Position numbers and translations under genes: made by a program
Source: Ricinus communis
Taxonomy: Eukaryota > Streptophyta > Magnoliopsida > Malpighiales > Euphorbiaceae
Direction of reading: 5' to 3'
Length of the DNA: 64,000 nucleotides
Assembly: GCF_019578655.1 (NCBI RefSeq)
Contig: NC_063260.1
Span: 6,140,501 to 6,204,500, forward strand
Notes under the pieces: model-generated
Databases searched by the model: none
Told to the model about the DNA's origin: nothing
What the model saw: only the letters and a program-made list of their open reading frames with translations
In this document: positions 10,351 through 22,502 of the stretch, piece by piece
How positions within the stretch are numbered: position 1 is the stretch's first letter
How the letters are laid out: every line of letters begins with the position of its first letter

Positions 10351-12895
10351 ACGAGGCATCTCCCATTAGTGATGTTTTACATGTTATTATTATTCATGCA
10401 ATTCTTTTTTCTTGAAAGAGTATGTTAGACAGCAGATCGACCTTTTCACATAAGCTATTGCATCTATGTTTTTGTGATATTCAAAAAGGAGATAGTTTTC
10501 AATGAAATTTGTATATTTTCAAGAGCTCCATTTTCGTAAAATATAATCGCCTTCATAATTAAAAAAGATAAGATCATGAAAATGATTTTTACATGATCAA
10601 AGGCCAATAGTCCCAGAATTTACATTGTCTGTTTTAATATGCTAGGTGGAGTTCTATAATAAACAAAAGTAGAGTTGTCAAATGAACTTAATTAATGAAT
10701 TTATTTGATCTATCACATGTACGGTACATATTTTTTACCCAAGACATACATTTCACAGGAAAAAGAGAAGTGTATAACATTTGCTTTTACACCATGTGTG
10801 CATTATTATTCGACTATGAGGGTAACCAAAGAGTTGATCTATGTTTTGTATTTGTCAGAGCCTTTTTGAGATTTTAAATTTCTCGAAATTCATTCCCTTT
10901 GAATTTTATATGTTTCTTGACACTTGCTATCTTGAAATGCTACCAGTAGTCATGGATAATTCGATCTAATGAGACATTTTCGAAAAAGCAGTTAAATTGA
11001 AATAGAGATCCTAGAAAGAGGAGAGATCATCAAGTGCCACGTTTATTTATATTTACTAGCTGACCAATTATATTATTATCTGATAAATATAATTGTGAAT
11101 ACAAAATTATATATTGTATAATCAACAAAACAACAATTATGAAGTACTTAAATATTTAATATTGTGAATACTTAAATATAGTATTCGAGCTACTATATAC
11201 ACCTAACAGTCGTATAATAACGAGCTATTAAGGTGTGTTGGTCGCACAACCTGTTTTCCTGTATCAATCTTATAAAGAAAAAAGATATTGTTTTAGTCGA
11301 AACATGATGGCATCATGAAATTCATTTTGCAGAGTTGGAAATGTTAGAAATTGGATATAAATCCACTCATAACTATTTAATTAGAACTAATTAAATAATT
11401 ACCATAAAGTAGTTATTATTAACTGCCAATATAATTATTCTCTATATGATATATGAGGAGATTATATATAAAAAAAAATAATTTCCCTCTCCTTCAAAGA
11501 ATAAGTTACATAAATTTTAATAAAACGAAAGAACAACTATTTCTCAATTTTTCTTTAAGAACTAACACAGTGTTTGGTTAAAATCTATAAAATTTATAGA
11601 ATTTATTTATGAATCTAAATTTATATACTTTAAATGGAGTGAAAACTAATTTTTCATTCTATATAATTAAATTTATATTGAATTGATTATAGTTAAACTA
11701 AATTCTAACATAATAGGTAGAATTTCTAAATATATTCTACATTAGTAAGTTAATACATTTCATAACATCCAAATATCTCTTTTAACTTTATTATTTTTAT
11801 TTTAGCTTTTTTCTCATGTCTTTTCCTTAAATAAAATAAATTCTTTTATGGATTTAAACCAAACATAGCATAAGGGAATTTATGCTTTATTTTATAAAGA
11901 TGACCTTATGCTTTATTTTATAAAGATGATTTCTGTTTATGATTTTAATCCGTACCATTTATTATTTTCATTTCCAATTTTGCTAAATACAAATCTATAA
12001 ATTTCGTAAACACATCAATTATATATATATATAATCACTCCTAAAAAGGAATGTATTTATTTTGTTTTAATTGGTTGGACCTTATATGTAATGATTTATT
12101 TCATGAGTAAAGTCTCTAATTCAATTTTATGAGGATTTAATTTACACTAAAGAAAAGAATAGAATAATATATGACTCTTTCATGCATGCTACACTTGGCT
12201 CAGTGGCCACCTCTCAACCTATTAAAGCGATACGTAAGGTGAATTCATAGTGTGATGAGACAATTTAGTCCCTCTTTGCAATATAGAGCATTGAGAGAAT
12301 ACCTCTAGTGCATCAATTATTATGCCCATAAATAAACGTTGAGTAACCACTCTCCTATTTCTTCGCTTGTGCCTAATATAATCAAAACAAACTACACATG
12401 AAACAGATGTAGTTATAAAGAAGGGTTCTTCCAGAACTTTACAGAAATAATTGCATTTTTTCAATAAACAAATAATTAATTAAGATCTCAAGAGCCTGCA
12501 AAATTGTACTATTGGAAGTTAAGACGAATAGCTTTCTAACGAACATATCACTGTCATCGAGAAAGAGCTACCACATTGGCTGTCAATGCGCATTTGGGAT
12601 AAAGTATCGATAATGGCCATGCAAGTCTATATCAAACATTTTAACCCTGCTGTGGATTCCAACTCTTAATCCCATTAAGAACTTCTTGCAATTAGGTTTA
12701 AGGAAAAGTACTGTTTTTCAAGAGCCTTAATCTCTGAATTAACAAAGCCAAATCTTTCCATATCTTGAGGACATTTTGCTTAATAACTTTTTCATTTTCC
12801 TCTTTCTGTTGGGTTTGAATTTACAAAGAAGGTCCACTATGATTAGAAAATAGGGGTAGGATATGAAAGTATCTCTATTCTTGTCAGTACATGTG
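10351..12895. other. Gene-free intergenic DNA
   Basis: AT-rich, with no frame resembling a protein. It holds one MITE-like inverted-repeat element (11570-11867) and a 26-bp word repeated once in tandem around 11880-11932 (TTATGCTTTATTTTATAAAG). The last few hundred bases are the likely upstream region of the dioxygenase gene. Confidence 0.6.
11570..11867. mobile_element. MITE-like element with TGTTTGGTT/AACCAAACA ends
   Basis: The left end reads GTGTTTGGTTAAAATCTATA. The right end, read on the - strand, is ATGTTTGGTTTAAATCCATA. This gives a terminal inverted repeat of about 20 bases around an AT-rich non-coding core of roughly 300 bp. Such ends are common in plant MITEs. I could not fix the target duplication, so the superfamily is open. 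Confidence 0.55.
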
Positions 12896-12901
12896 TATAT
12901 A
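12896..12901 (+). promoter_or_regulatory. Candidate TATA box of the dioxygenase gene
   Basis: TATATA in the context GTGTATATAGC, about 130 bases before the ATG at 13031. The spacing would leave a 5' UTR of about 100 bases. The assignment is by position only. Confidence 0.4.
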
Positions 12902-13030
12902 GCAAACATTTGAAGCTAGGGTTTTGTCATAATAAGGACGGCTCATTGATCTTTTCACTGTTCTCTCAAGAGCTCACTTTCAAACAAAGAAAACATAAAA
13001 GGGTATTAGCTGTTTTAGCAAATACTGGAA

Positions 13031-16000
13031 ATGGAGGAGCCATCAAGAGAAAGAGCTCACATAGGATTAGGGAACTCTATTCTAGTACCTAGTGTTCAAG
13101 AACTGGCTAAAGATCAGTCCCTTGTCAAGATCCCATCTCGGTATGAAAGACTGAATCAGGAGGATTCTCTGAATATTGCTGATGATGGGTCGTCTCTTTT
13201 GTCAGTTCCTGTCATTGATCTTGAAAGACTGGTTGCTGGAGATCCCATGGATTCAGTGTTGGAGAAGTTGCACTCTGCTTGCATAGAGTGGGGTTTCTTC
13301 CAGGTAATTATGGGACTTGTAAATCTTGGTTCCTGCTTCCTGCTGGGTAAATTGCCCCAATAGGACTAAATTTTTGCTATTTATATCGCATTGGTACCAA
13401 ACCTTTAATTTATTTCTTTTTTGATATCACATCTATTATTTTTGTTATAATTGACATACCAATTTAGGATGTGGTAACATTTTACATATATGGCAGGCGA
13501 TAGTCTATATAAGGTTAAAAAAAAAGACACATCACTTGCTTACATGTATAACTAATCCTACTCACTTACTGTCATTCTTTTCTCTCGCTTGATTGTTTAC
13601 ACAATATTGAACACTTGAAATTCTTATACAATTCAATCTTGAGAGATAGAAAACTTCTAGGACTTGCTTGGAAAAGATAGAGCTTGATTTCGTTAAAGAT
13701 AAAGCTAAAATGTCTGCATTGTTACTGTTGATTGCTAAAAAAGGGTTATTCAACCTTAATGGCTACAATCACGGAGGAAGAGGTAACATAGAAACAAAGA
13801 AAGTTGCAGTTGCTTTGCAAGCAGCACAAGCTGCAATTCAGGTTCATCAGCTAACAACTCACAATCCTAGACCTGAATCAACACAACTAAAGTGGAGAAA
13901 TCCAGTTCTCAATGAATCAATTCAACTGAAATTATAGTAGCGGCAACAAAAATACCTTCAGGAACGACAAATCAATTAGTTTCAAGGCGTATTTTGCCGT
14001 AATCTTGCTACAATTGGGAATTTACTAACTCAAGTTGGCTTTAGCCGTCCAATTCCAATCAATTACGAGGCACTAAGATGCTAAGTATAACCTCCTAAGA
14101 AAAGGAAAAAAGCCAAAAGAAAAATCAAATCTTTTTGAGATGTTATCAGCGGGAGAATCTTTGTTTCATTCTCAACAAAACCCACCAAATCATATGTTCC
14201 TTTCACTAAAAAAATTACAGAATCGCATTTGAATTACCTTTGCAAAAATGGTCGTTTAAATGAGGTCGTATCTGCTCTTGAATTGATAGCTCAATATGGC
14301 TCTAAGGTATTACCTAAAACCTTCATCGATTTACTCCAATCCTGCATCAACTGTAATTTTGTTACTATCTGTCGCAAGGTCCATGCTCGTTTTCACTTGG
14401 TCCAGGAAGAAAACTCGTTTCTTGAGAATAAGCTAGTTATCCAGTACGCGAATATGTGGGTCTTTAAGTGATGCACGTAAATTATTTACTGAAATGCATG
14501 AGACGAACTTGTACACCGAGTCTGCAATGATTAGTGCTTTTTCTAAAGAGCATAGGTTGAAGGAAGTAGTGGAATTGAAAACATGTAGAACCCAATTGAG
14601 TGAGTAAGATAAGTTTTACATGTAAGCAAGTGATATGTCCTTTTTCTTTAAGCTTATGTGGATTGTCAGCTGCCACCTGTGCAAAAATGTCACAAAATCC
14701 TCAATTGGTACCGCCAATTGTAACAAAAATAATAGGTGCGGTACTGGTTTGGTACAAATCCGATATAAATGGCAAAGGTTTAGAACCATTGGAGCAAATT
14801 ATCCGTTTCCTCATACTACTTGAGCTAAGACGGGCATTAATTTGTTAGCATCCAAGTATGTACATTGCACTTTTAGGTTAATTCGTGTTGACAGATTTAT
14901 AACAAGAATTCTCTACTTTTTATTTTTTCTTGAAAAAAATGTAGTTTAGTTTTTTCTTATAGTATTAATTCTTTATTTATTTTTCGTTTTATAGTTAATT
15001 TACGTGCATTTCATGGTGAAATTTTTAAGTAACAACTTATTTGAACAAAAGGGAGGCTAAATTTATGAGCTTTTTCCTTTTTTTCTTTTTTATTTAACAG
15101 ATATTAAATACTTGTACTACTCTTTTTAAAGGGAAGAAGTGTAAAAATCTTTGACACCATTTAAATGAGTTGATATTCTTAGGTAGATACTGTCAGTTTA
15201 GAATTCAAAATAGAAATTTTCTTTGAAAAGAAAAAAGATTTGATGAAAGAAGTGAAAACTCAATCATTTCTTGCATGTAAGAACTTTTATCTTTTTCTTT
15301 TTCATAAATCTGCAGTACTTTTAAGTTTCTCATTAATCCTGTATGACATAATATGTTAATTCACAGTCACTCAAAATATTTTTCTTATACTCATACTTGT
15401 AGTTTAGTTCCTGAAATAGAAAACGTGTAATGTATATCCATGAAAGAAAAAAGAAAAACAAAAGCAATGAACATCTAAAATACATTACTTAGGATTTCTT
15501 AATTACCTCTTAATGAATACTTAAGGATGATATTAACTGCGTGAGAGTTAAGTGTTTATTGTTGTATTGAATAGCTATTTCTACTTTCTTCATATTAATA
15601 GTGTTTAATGGGAGTTTATTATATCAGTAGTTGATGAATACAAAAGATCTTTCTTTGGTATGAAGATAAAAAAATACTATGGTGTCTAATATTCAAAATG
15701 AATAAAGGATGAAAGAAAATGCTCTACAAAATGCCCATGGTTACATTTTATGATTTCAGCAGAAAATCTAACCTCATTCGTCTAGAATAAGAAACTCTAA
15801 TTTCATTTATGAAGCCAATAATACTTTTATCAATTAATTAAATTCTGATGAAGCAGGTTGTAAAGCATGGGGTCAGTAGTAGCTTGCTAGAGGGATTACA
15901 GTTGGAAATTGAGAAGTTTTTCAAACTTCCTTATGAGCAGAAGAAGGAGCTGTGGCAGCAGCCAGGTAATCAAGAAGGTTTTGGTCAGTCATTTGTAATA

Positions 16001-17000
16001 TCACAGGAGCAGAAGCTAGACTGGTCAGACATGTTTGGTATTATTACCCTTCCTCCCTATCTTAGGAACAATGCTCTTTTTGACCAGCTCCCTCCAAATC
16101 TCAGGTTTAAATTACTTCCATTTTCTCTTATGAAAATCTTACCTCCTCTGAATATATACACCACAGCACATCCGATGTTTTATATTTTAGCATGAATAAT
16201 TGAAACATATTCAATTATTTAATATTAATAAATATTTATCACTTATCTACCAGCTCTCTTGAAGTAGATAAATCTTCAGCAAAGTTATTTGATATAAAGT
16301 TTTCTTTTCTTTTGTTTTTATTTTTCTGGTTGTAGAGAGACTTTGAAAACTTACTGTATTGAAACGAAAAAGCTAGGCATGGAAATCTTGAGTCACATGG
16401 CAAAAGCCTTAAAGATGGATATTGAGGAAATGAAAGAACAATTCAATGATGGCTTCCAGGTGATGAGAATGAATTACTATCCGCCATGCCCTGAACCAAA
16501 GAAGGCAATTGGATTCACACCTCATTCTGATGCTGATGCTTTGACAATCTTGTTTCAACTCAATGAAACTGACGGACTGCAAATAAGAAAAGACGGGAGA
16601 TGGGTTCCTATTAAACCACTTCCAAATGCTTTTGTTGTCAACGTCGGAGACATGATGGAGGTTTTGAATCTTAGGCTTTTTTTTTTCTTTTTGCATGTAA
16701 ACTTTTTGACTGTCATTCAACTAATAGAAAACTGTGCAGATTATGAGCAATGGTGTTTACAGAAGCATTGAGCATAGGGCAACAGTGAATTCAACAAAAG
16801 AGAGGCTCTCCATTGCAACCTTTTACACTCCAAAGCTAGAATCTGTTTTAGGCCCTGCAGGCAGCCTCATTGGTCCTCATAGTCCACCCATGTTTCGACA
16901 AGTCCCAATAAGGAAGTACTTAGAGGAATATTTTGCTCGAAAATTGAATGGCAAATCGTATGTCGACTACATGAGAATACCAAACCCAAATAACATTTGA
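13031..17000 (+). CDS. 2-oxoglutarate/Fe(II)-dependent dioxygenase, SRG1-like
   Basis: Four exons: 13031-13303, 15857-16104, 16336-16660 and 16740-17000. All introns are GT-AG, and the joined frame is 1107 nt, giving 368 aa, normal for the family. The DIOX_N domain occupies roughly residues 55-165 ('VPVIDLERL', 'WGFFQVVKHGV'). The catalytic double-stranded beta-helix covers about 215-315. Iron ligands are H237 and D239 ('[10 protein letters not shown]') and H294 ('SIEHRATVN'); the 2-oxoglutarate-binding RxS is R304/S306 ('[12 protein letters not shown]'). '[10 protein letters not shown]' is a family hallmark. All catalytic residues are present, so the enzyme should be active, probably cytosolic. 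The closest known group includes SRG1 and codeine/thebaine demethylase-like proteins acting in specialised metabolism; the substrate cannot be read from the sequence. Intron 1 is 2.55 kb and contains foreign gene fragments. Confidence 0.93.
13668..14090 (+). pseudogene. Unrecognised coding-like fragment inside intron 1
   Basis: An open stretch (to about 13937) encodes an Ala/Gln-rich segment ('[15 protein letters not shown]'). The same frame continues with two stops to about 14090 ('[18 protein letters not shown]'). Its composition is more coding-like than the surrounding intron, and it lies directly upstream of the PPR fragment on the same strand. I do not recognise the protein. It may have been carried in together with the PPR piece by a gene-capturing transposon, or be part of an older pseudogene. 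Confidence 0.35.
14160..14590 (+). pseudogene. PPR protein gene fragment inside intron 1
   Basis: The sequence corresponds to the N-terminal part of a plant DYW/E-class pentatricopeptide-repeat protein, similar to what I recall of Arabidopsis At1g19720. Readable anchors are '[18 protein letters not shown]', '[11 protein letters not shown]' and 'KVHARFHLV'. After about 14445 the frame shifts and continues as '[16 protein letters not shown]' and '[19 protein letters not shown]', then stops. PPR proteins bind organellar RNA, but this piece has a frameshift, lacks most repeats and lies within an intron of another gene, so it is a relic. How it arrived (transposon capture or duplication) is not visible. 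Confidence 0.75.
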
Positions 17001-17134
17001 ATGGACTCGTGCAGTAAATGTAATAAATTTCTGGCTCTTCCCCCTATCAAAATAGTAAAGAATGTGGTAGCTGTAATGTGCTGGGCCATTCTCAGCATAA
17101 TCAGTTGGGTAAGAAGACAGTTGTATTTATATTC

Positions 17135-17140
17135 AATAAA
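17135..17140 (+). terminator. Candidate polyadenylation signal of the dioxygenase gene
   Basis: AATAAA 135 bases after the stop codon, the only canonical hexamer in the first 200 bases of the 3' region. Confidence 0.5.
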
Positions 17141-17339
17141 GGAAGTTGCCTTAACAAGCAAATTGTTACAATTTAACATGCGTATAAAAAGATAAAAGAA
17201 TTTTAGTATTGGATTATGGACCCAATTCTTAACTAAAGATAATAAATGTATATTTTAGTACGATATAAGTCACGGACCATTAATGTTGTAATAATACTCT
17301 TTACTATTACTGCAAACGTCTAAGACACTATTTTCTTTA

Positions 17340-18545
17340 ACACTCCCCTTCAAAGTCTTCAAAGTTGTGAGAGTAAAGATCTCTACACCGCACCAAGTTT
17401 ATCACTGAGATTTTGAAAATGAGGATAGGACAGAATTTTTGTCAAACAATCTGTAATTTGGTTTTGAGAAGGAATAGTTGACTTCAAGCTGCTTTTCCAA
17501 CATTCTATCTCTAAAATAATGCACGTGTATTTCGATGTGTTTAGTCCTACCATGATAGACAAGGTTTGAGGCTAGTGATCCAGCACTCATGTTATCACAC
17601 TGGGCTATAGAGGTTGTTTTGCCCTTTAAGGATAACTCTACCAGTAGATATTTAATCCAAGCTAACTCATAGGCCATCCTAGCCAAGGCTCTATACTATG
17701 ATTTAGCACTATATAAAGAGACTACTTGTTGCTTCTTTGATGACCATGAGATCAAGGTGTCACCCACATAAACACAGTATCCTGCAGTTAATCTTCGATC
17801 ATCCTTACAACATATGCCCAATTAGCATCAGAAAAGGCATATAAGATCAGCTCCCTTTTATAGGGTTTAATGTGAATTCCCAGTTATGTAGTTTCTTTTA
17901 AGTATCTCAGCACTTTCTTGGCTCTTTCCTAATAAATAGTTGAGGTTGAGCATGAACTGACTTAGCCTATTGATAATAAAGGCAATGCTTAGTCTTGTAT
18001 TATTCATGTATTGAAGACTCCAATAACACTTTTGTAAAGAGTTGGATTTGCCATAGAATCACCATATATGACTAACAGTTGCTTCTCAATCACTGCTGGA
18101 GTAGGGCATGAATTTATGTTAACCATTCCAACCTTTTTAAGTAATTCTTCTGTATATCTAGTTTGAGTTAGGTACATACCAGCATTGTCCCTTCTCACTT
18201 CAATGCCTAGAAAATGATGAAGCTCTCCTATGTCTTTCAAAAGAGAAAATTTGTTCAGTTCCTTTATAAACTTCCCCACTAAACTTGAATTGCTTCTTAT
18301 GATGATGATATCATCTACATAGATGAGAAACAAGACAATTTGATCTTTGTCTCTATAGAAGAATATAGATGTGTCATATTTTGAATTCTTAAATCCCTAA
18401 TCTACCAGAGTGATCTTAAGCTTGTCATACCAGGCCTTAGGGGCCTATTACAAGCCATATAGAGCTTTATGAAGCTTCTAAAAACCTAGGCTTACTCTTA
18501 TCTTTAAAGCCAACCAATTGTTTCATGTACACTGTCTCTTGTAGA
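17340..18545 (-). pseudogene. Ty1/copia pol fragment (RT and RNase H)
   Basis: Read from 18545 downward, the - strand gives the end of copia reverse transcriptase: 'YMKQLVGFKDKSK' and, after broken frames, 'FLIYVDDIIII' with the catalytic YVDD at 18310-18321. Then come 'LHHFLGIEV' and 'MYLTQTRYTEELLKK'. RNase H follows with 'AYELAWIKYLLVEL' and 'CDNMSAGSLASNLVYHGRTKHIEI'-type sequence (anchors CDNMSAGSLA and HGRTKHIEIH) near 17440-17690. Several stops and frameshifts separate the pieces. There is no gag, integrase or LTR around it. It ends about 200 bases after the dioxygenase gene's polyadenylation signal. Confidence 0.85.
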
Positions 18546-19084
18546 GTTGTGGGCGGCGGTTTCGGACACACACCCAAGTGTCTTTAGTGACTACAGCAAT
18601 GCAAGGCTTTTTAACCTAATCGGGAACATGCTAACTAGTCATTGAGACTAGCGTGGAGATGGAAGCCGCCACCTGAATAATTCACCAGGACACTTTTACT
18701 AATGACTAACATTTTTCAAATTTCACGAGGAAGCTTATGCCACAAACCTAGAGATGGATTTGGAAGCTAACTTCCTTATTTGTGTATCTCAGTCTTTACT
18801 TTTATTGTTTAATAAATTATTTTCTATAAACACAGCAGTTTTTATACAAGCATACCATACAGTACATAAAGCCCTCCTAAGTCTAGCCCATTTATTAAGC
18901 TCAACCCACGTTTAAATTATTTATCTAGCTTACTAAATCAATTATATAGAAGGCCTGCTCTAGCCAATTACCAATTATGCTCTCGAATGCCAACCTTTAA
19001 AGCCTAATGGACTACATATTATGATAATGCCTGATTATATGATTCTAAATCTAATATTGCTTAATTGCCCTAACTAAAGTATGA
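18546..19084. other. Unassigned repeat-like DNA
   Basis: The first 170 bases are GC-richer (GTGGGCGGCGG, ACACACACCC) and look like transposon DNA, but I could not match them to any other part of the window. The rest is AT-rich without coding frames. Confidence 0.4.
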
Positions 19085-19733
19085 AAAAAAACCACTAGGT
19101 CTACATCGAGCTCTTCTATTTGGACGCCAGTCTTATTGGAATAAAAGAGTCGAATGGCTAATAGGATTGGAGTTTAGGGTTCTGTTGAGGTACTCGTCCC
19201 ATAAATGTTTAAATTGCATTTTTATGAATCTTGACATGACACACGTTTTAATATGATATAATACTCTATTCTGATTAAATAAATATTTTATTGAGATGGT
19301 TGTATTTATTTTTGGATTATATGATTATAACTCACTATCGAGACTCACAGTCTTAAATTTTATATTTCAGGTGTCTATTAGGTTTTCCCTAGTTCTTCTT
19401 TGGCAGCCTGACTTTCTTCATATTCAGATTTAATGTAACTAACTTTATTTGTATGTCTGATTATTAGAATTATAGATCCTCTGCAGTAGTGATTCTAAAC
19501 TTTATTAGTTTGTTTTGGCATGTTAAACCAACCGAGAAGGTATTACCTAATTGTACTAACAGACTGATTTAAATATGTAGTATTTGGATGGTTAAAAATT
19601 AGTAATGAAATAGTGTTATAATAGATAAAATTATAATTTGACTCAGGCTTGCTACGAGTTTCGATGGCCTTATGCCTATATATTCCCTAGCACCGGTCAC
19701 AGGCCCATAGATTGGATCGTGACAAACGTTATT
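19085..19733 (+). mobile_element. LTR fragment, family R1 (3' part)
   Basis: Aligns with about 2575-3225 of the solo LTR. Shared anchors include 'GAGGTACTCGTCCCATA', a TTTCAGGTGT word, and the closing CGGTCACAGGCCCATAGATT...TGACA at 19694-19733. The 5' three quarters of the LTR is missing. It is not the LTR of the adjacent gag-protease block, which runs in the opposite direction. Confidence 0.7.
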
Positions 19734-19740
19734 ACATCAT

Positions 19741-22400
19741 TTAAAAGACTTGAATAATATTATCTTCTATAAGAGTAGTTAGCTCCTCTTGACGCATTTT
19801 CTCTGGCGGAGTAATGAACTCTTTCAGCTTTAACTCCACTACCTTGGTAGTGACCATCTCTCGAACTTCCTTGATACTCAGCTCGACCATCCTATCGATG
19901 ATCAGGTTCTTAAAGAACTTAAATCCCAGTACCTCAGTCCTAACTAAAGTGGTAGGTTCAGGCTCCCCAGAGTAGGGCTTGAACTCCTGGACAAATATGT
20001 CTTTAAGAGTCTTATCCTTTGGTTTTCCCTCGTCTTCCTCTTCAGAATAATCCAATCTGTGTCGAGTCTTCTAGTCTTTGAAGTCCAGAAGCTCCACGAT
20101 ACCTTGCTGATTCTTTTCCAGCCCCATTCCAGGAAATGAAGTTCATCTTCTTGAACATGCTGGCTACTTTAGGATCCATGTAGTCCTTATAGAGAATAGG
20201 AACTTGGAATCCAATAGGCTTCCAACTCCTTGACAGTTTCTTGGATGGCCGAGATAACCTTACCACCTTCGACGTTGGTAATGACGATCTTGCCTTCATG
20301 AGGGAACTTTACTTCCTGATGCACAGTGGAAGGAACTCCTCCAGGGCACGGAACCATGGCCTTTCCAATAACTGTGCAAAAGTTACTGGGATGTCTAAAA
20401 CAATGAATCTCCACCCAAGATTCGATAGGACCTGTCTTCATCAATATTGAACACGTTTCTTCCACATCTCTCTTTGTCTCATCATAGGCCCTTATAACTA
20501 TATCTGATAGTTTCAGGTCTTATGCAGTCATCCCTAACTTAGGGAGTATGCGAAAAGGACACACGTTGATAGTTGACCCATCATCCACCATCACACATGG
20601 AGTTCTCTTCCCTTTGACCTTTGCTCCTATATAGAGAGTCTGGTTGTGGTCTCTTCCCTCAAGAGGTAGGTCTTCATCCGAGAAAATGATCATCCCGGTG
20701 GTATTGTCAGTTAACATTTTAATCATTTCCTCAGGGGTAGCTGTTGCGCTAATGCTTATAGCAAACAAGGCCTGGATTAGAGCCTTTCTATAATATGATA
20801 AGTGCATTAGCAGCTCCTAGACGTTAGTTGTCTTCTTCTCTTTCTTCCATTGCTTTAACAACCCGGTATCCCCGTCTTCAGCTGCTTGCTCATCTTGCTT
20901 TAGTTGTTGTACTCTAGCTTCCTTACCCTTACCCACTAGCTTGGTTTCCTTATCAGAGACGTTGTTTGCTCAAATGTCCTTGGCCTCGGTGTCTTGGACT
21001 TCACATTCATCCTTAGAGTTATACCAGATGTTGATAGCCATGACCGACTTCTTTCCCCTTATTTCCAAGCCTCCAGAAGACAAAAGTCACAAGCTGCTTA
21101 ATCATCATCTCACCTCCAACCACTTGGCATAATATCTTCAATTAAAATGTTGGCCGAGGGAGGCATCGAATATTAGACATTGAAATTGAATTTGCCCGAA
21201 GGAAGCCCTAGCAGGTCTTCACACTCATACTGAGGAAGTTGCTCAACTTGCCATTCCTCATAGTCAATCAAGTCTTGAACTCATACTTGAGATGATTGCA
21301 CTAGTTTGTCATATGTTTGAAAGCCTAGTGATACTTATAATACTGGCCATTGTGAGGCTTAGGACTATCTTTTAATAGTTAGGACTTGAGTCTTTTGCTC
21401 CATTTTAAATGACAGAACACCATAAATAGTGATGCTCCTAGCTCGGTGAAGGTTCTTTGTATGTGGTTTGGTTATGTTTCTAGCTCAAGTCAGGGTATTT
21501 CTTCAAAAGAGTTCATGACCTCTTTGTTGACATCAGAGTTGGACATGGACACTTGGTTTGGGGTGGTGTGTTATTGTAGTTTGGTAAGGGTTTTAGTGCT
21601 GGGTTTGTTAGGATCGGTCAGTTTTTCAGCATCAATAAGGTCTTGAATTTCATATTCCATCCAGATAAAGTTGTTAGTGTGGCGGCTAGGTGCTTGGTGG
21701 AATTTACAATAGGTGTTGGATTTATAACCGGGTGCGTTAAGGTTAGGTAGGTTCTTGAAAGTAGTAGGTTGGAGGATATGCCATTTTAAACTAACCTCTC
21801 GAAGATTTTAAAGAGATGCTTCTTGACATTGGAGAAGTTCCTTGGTTGTTGCACATCATTCACATCTAGGGTCCTGCTCCCTCTAGCTTGGTAATTTGTC
21901 CTTCTGCCGGTTCTCACTGTCTTTCTTTTATCATTTTCGATCTCTTCGACCTGTAGCCTATTATCCTACAAATCCATGAAGGTCTTCGGGTTTGTCATCT
22001 ACAAGTTTTCAACCCATCCTAGAAGAACATTTTAGACCACCATATGAATGTGGTCCTTTTAAGAGGGCTTATTCTTTATCAATCCAGCCTTATTCCTCCA
22101 CTAGGTCAAGAAATCAACTCATTTAGCTTTTGCTTAGTGGACTCGAGATCTCTAATCAAAACTTCCAAATGAGTAATTATAATCGTATTGCTTGATAAAG
22201 GAATTATAGAAATCACGCCATTCAGTTTTGGTAAATTTTTCCAGATCATGGTATGAGTTTACAACGAGTCCTTCAAGGGACAGCACAAATAGCTTGACAA
22301 TTTAGGTTCTACTCAGCTGAGTAGTTCCTATGATTTTTACATATTGTTTTAGATGAACTTTGGGATCACCCATCTATTGAGGACATTTCAAGAAGATTCA
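19741..22400 (-). pseudogene. Ty3/gypsy gag-protease block with G-patch-like motif
   Basis: Read on the - strand from 22400 downward. Gag comes first: 'GDPKVHLKQYVKIIGTTQLS', 'IVKLFVLSLEGL', 'FIKQYDYN' and 'MTNPKTFMDL'. Next is an aspartic protease near 20807-20520 with 'VMVDDGSTINVCP'. The usual D[TS]G active site is replaced by DDGS here. Then follows 'TVIGKAMVPCPGGVPSTVHQ', the region preceding RT. Around 20090-20160, in a shifted frame, 'GMGLEKNQQG' resembles a G-patch, a short glycine-rich RNA-binding motif known after protease in some retroelements. No RT, RNase H or integrase follows. Frameshifts and stops show that it is inactive. The plant lineage with this gag is most likely Tat/Ogre-like, but this is inference. 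Confidence 0.75.
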
Positions 22401-22502
22401 TGAAGATTTGGACCACATTCTTGAAGATTCATGACCGTTGTAAAATCGCCAATAGATTTTTTTAAAGCAGCTAATCCCCATGTGCCACGTCAAATAGCTG
22501 TC

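Noticed and set aside
12910..13092. Possible upstream ORF overlapping the dioxygenase start
   Set aside because: Its first codon is TTG, not ATG, so there is no reason to expect translation.
14591..14848. Small overlapping frames after the PPR fragment
   Set aside because: No protein pattern; the frames appear by chance in intron sequence.
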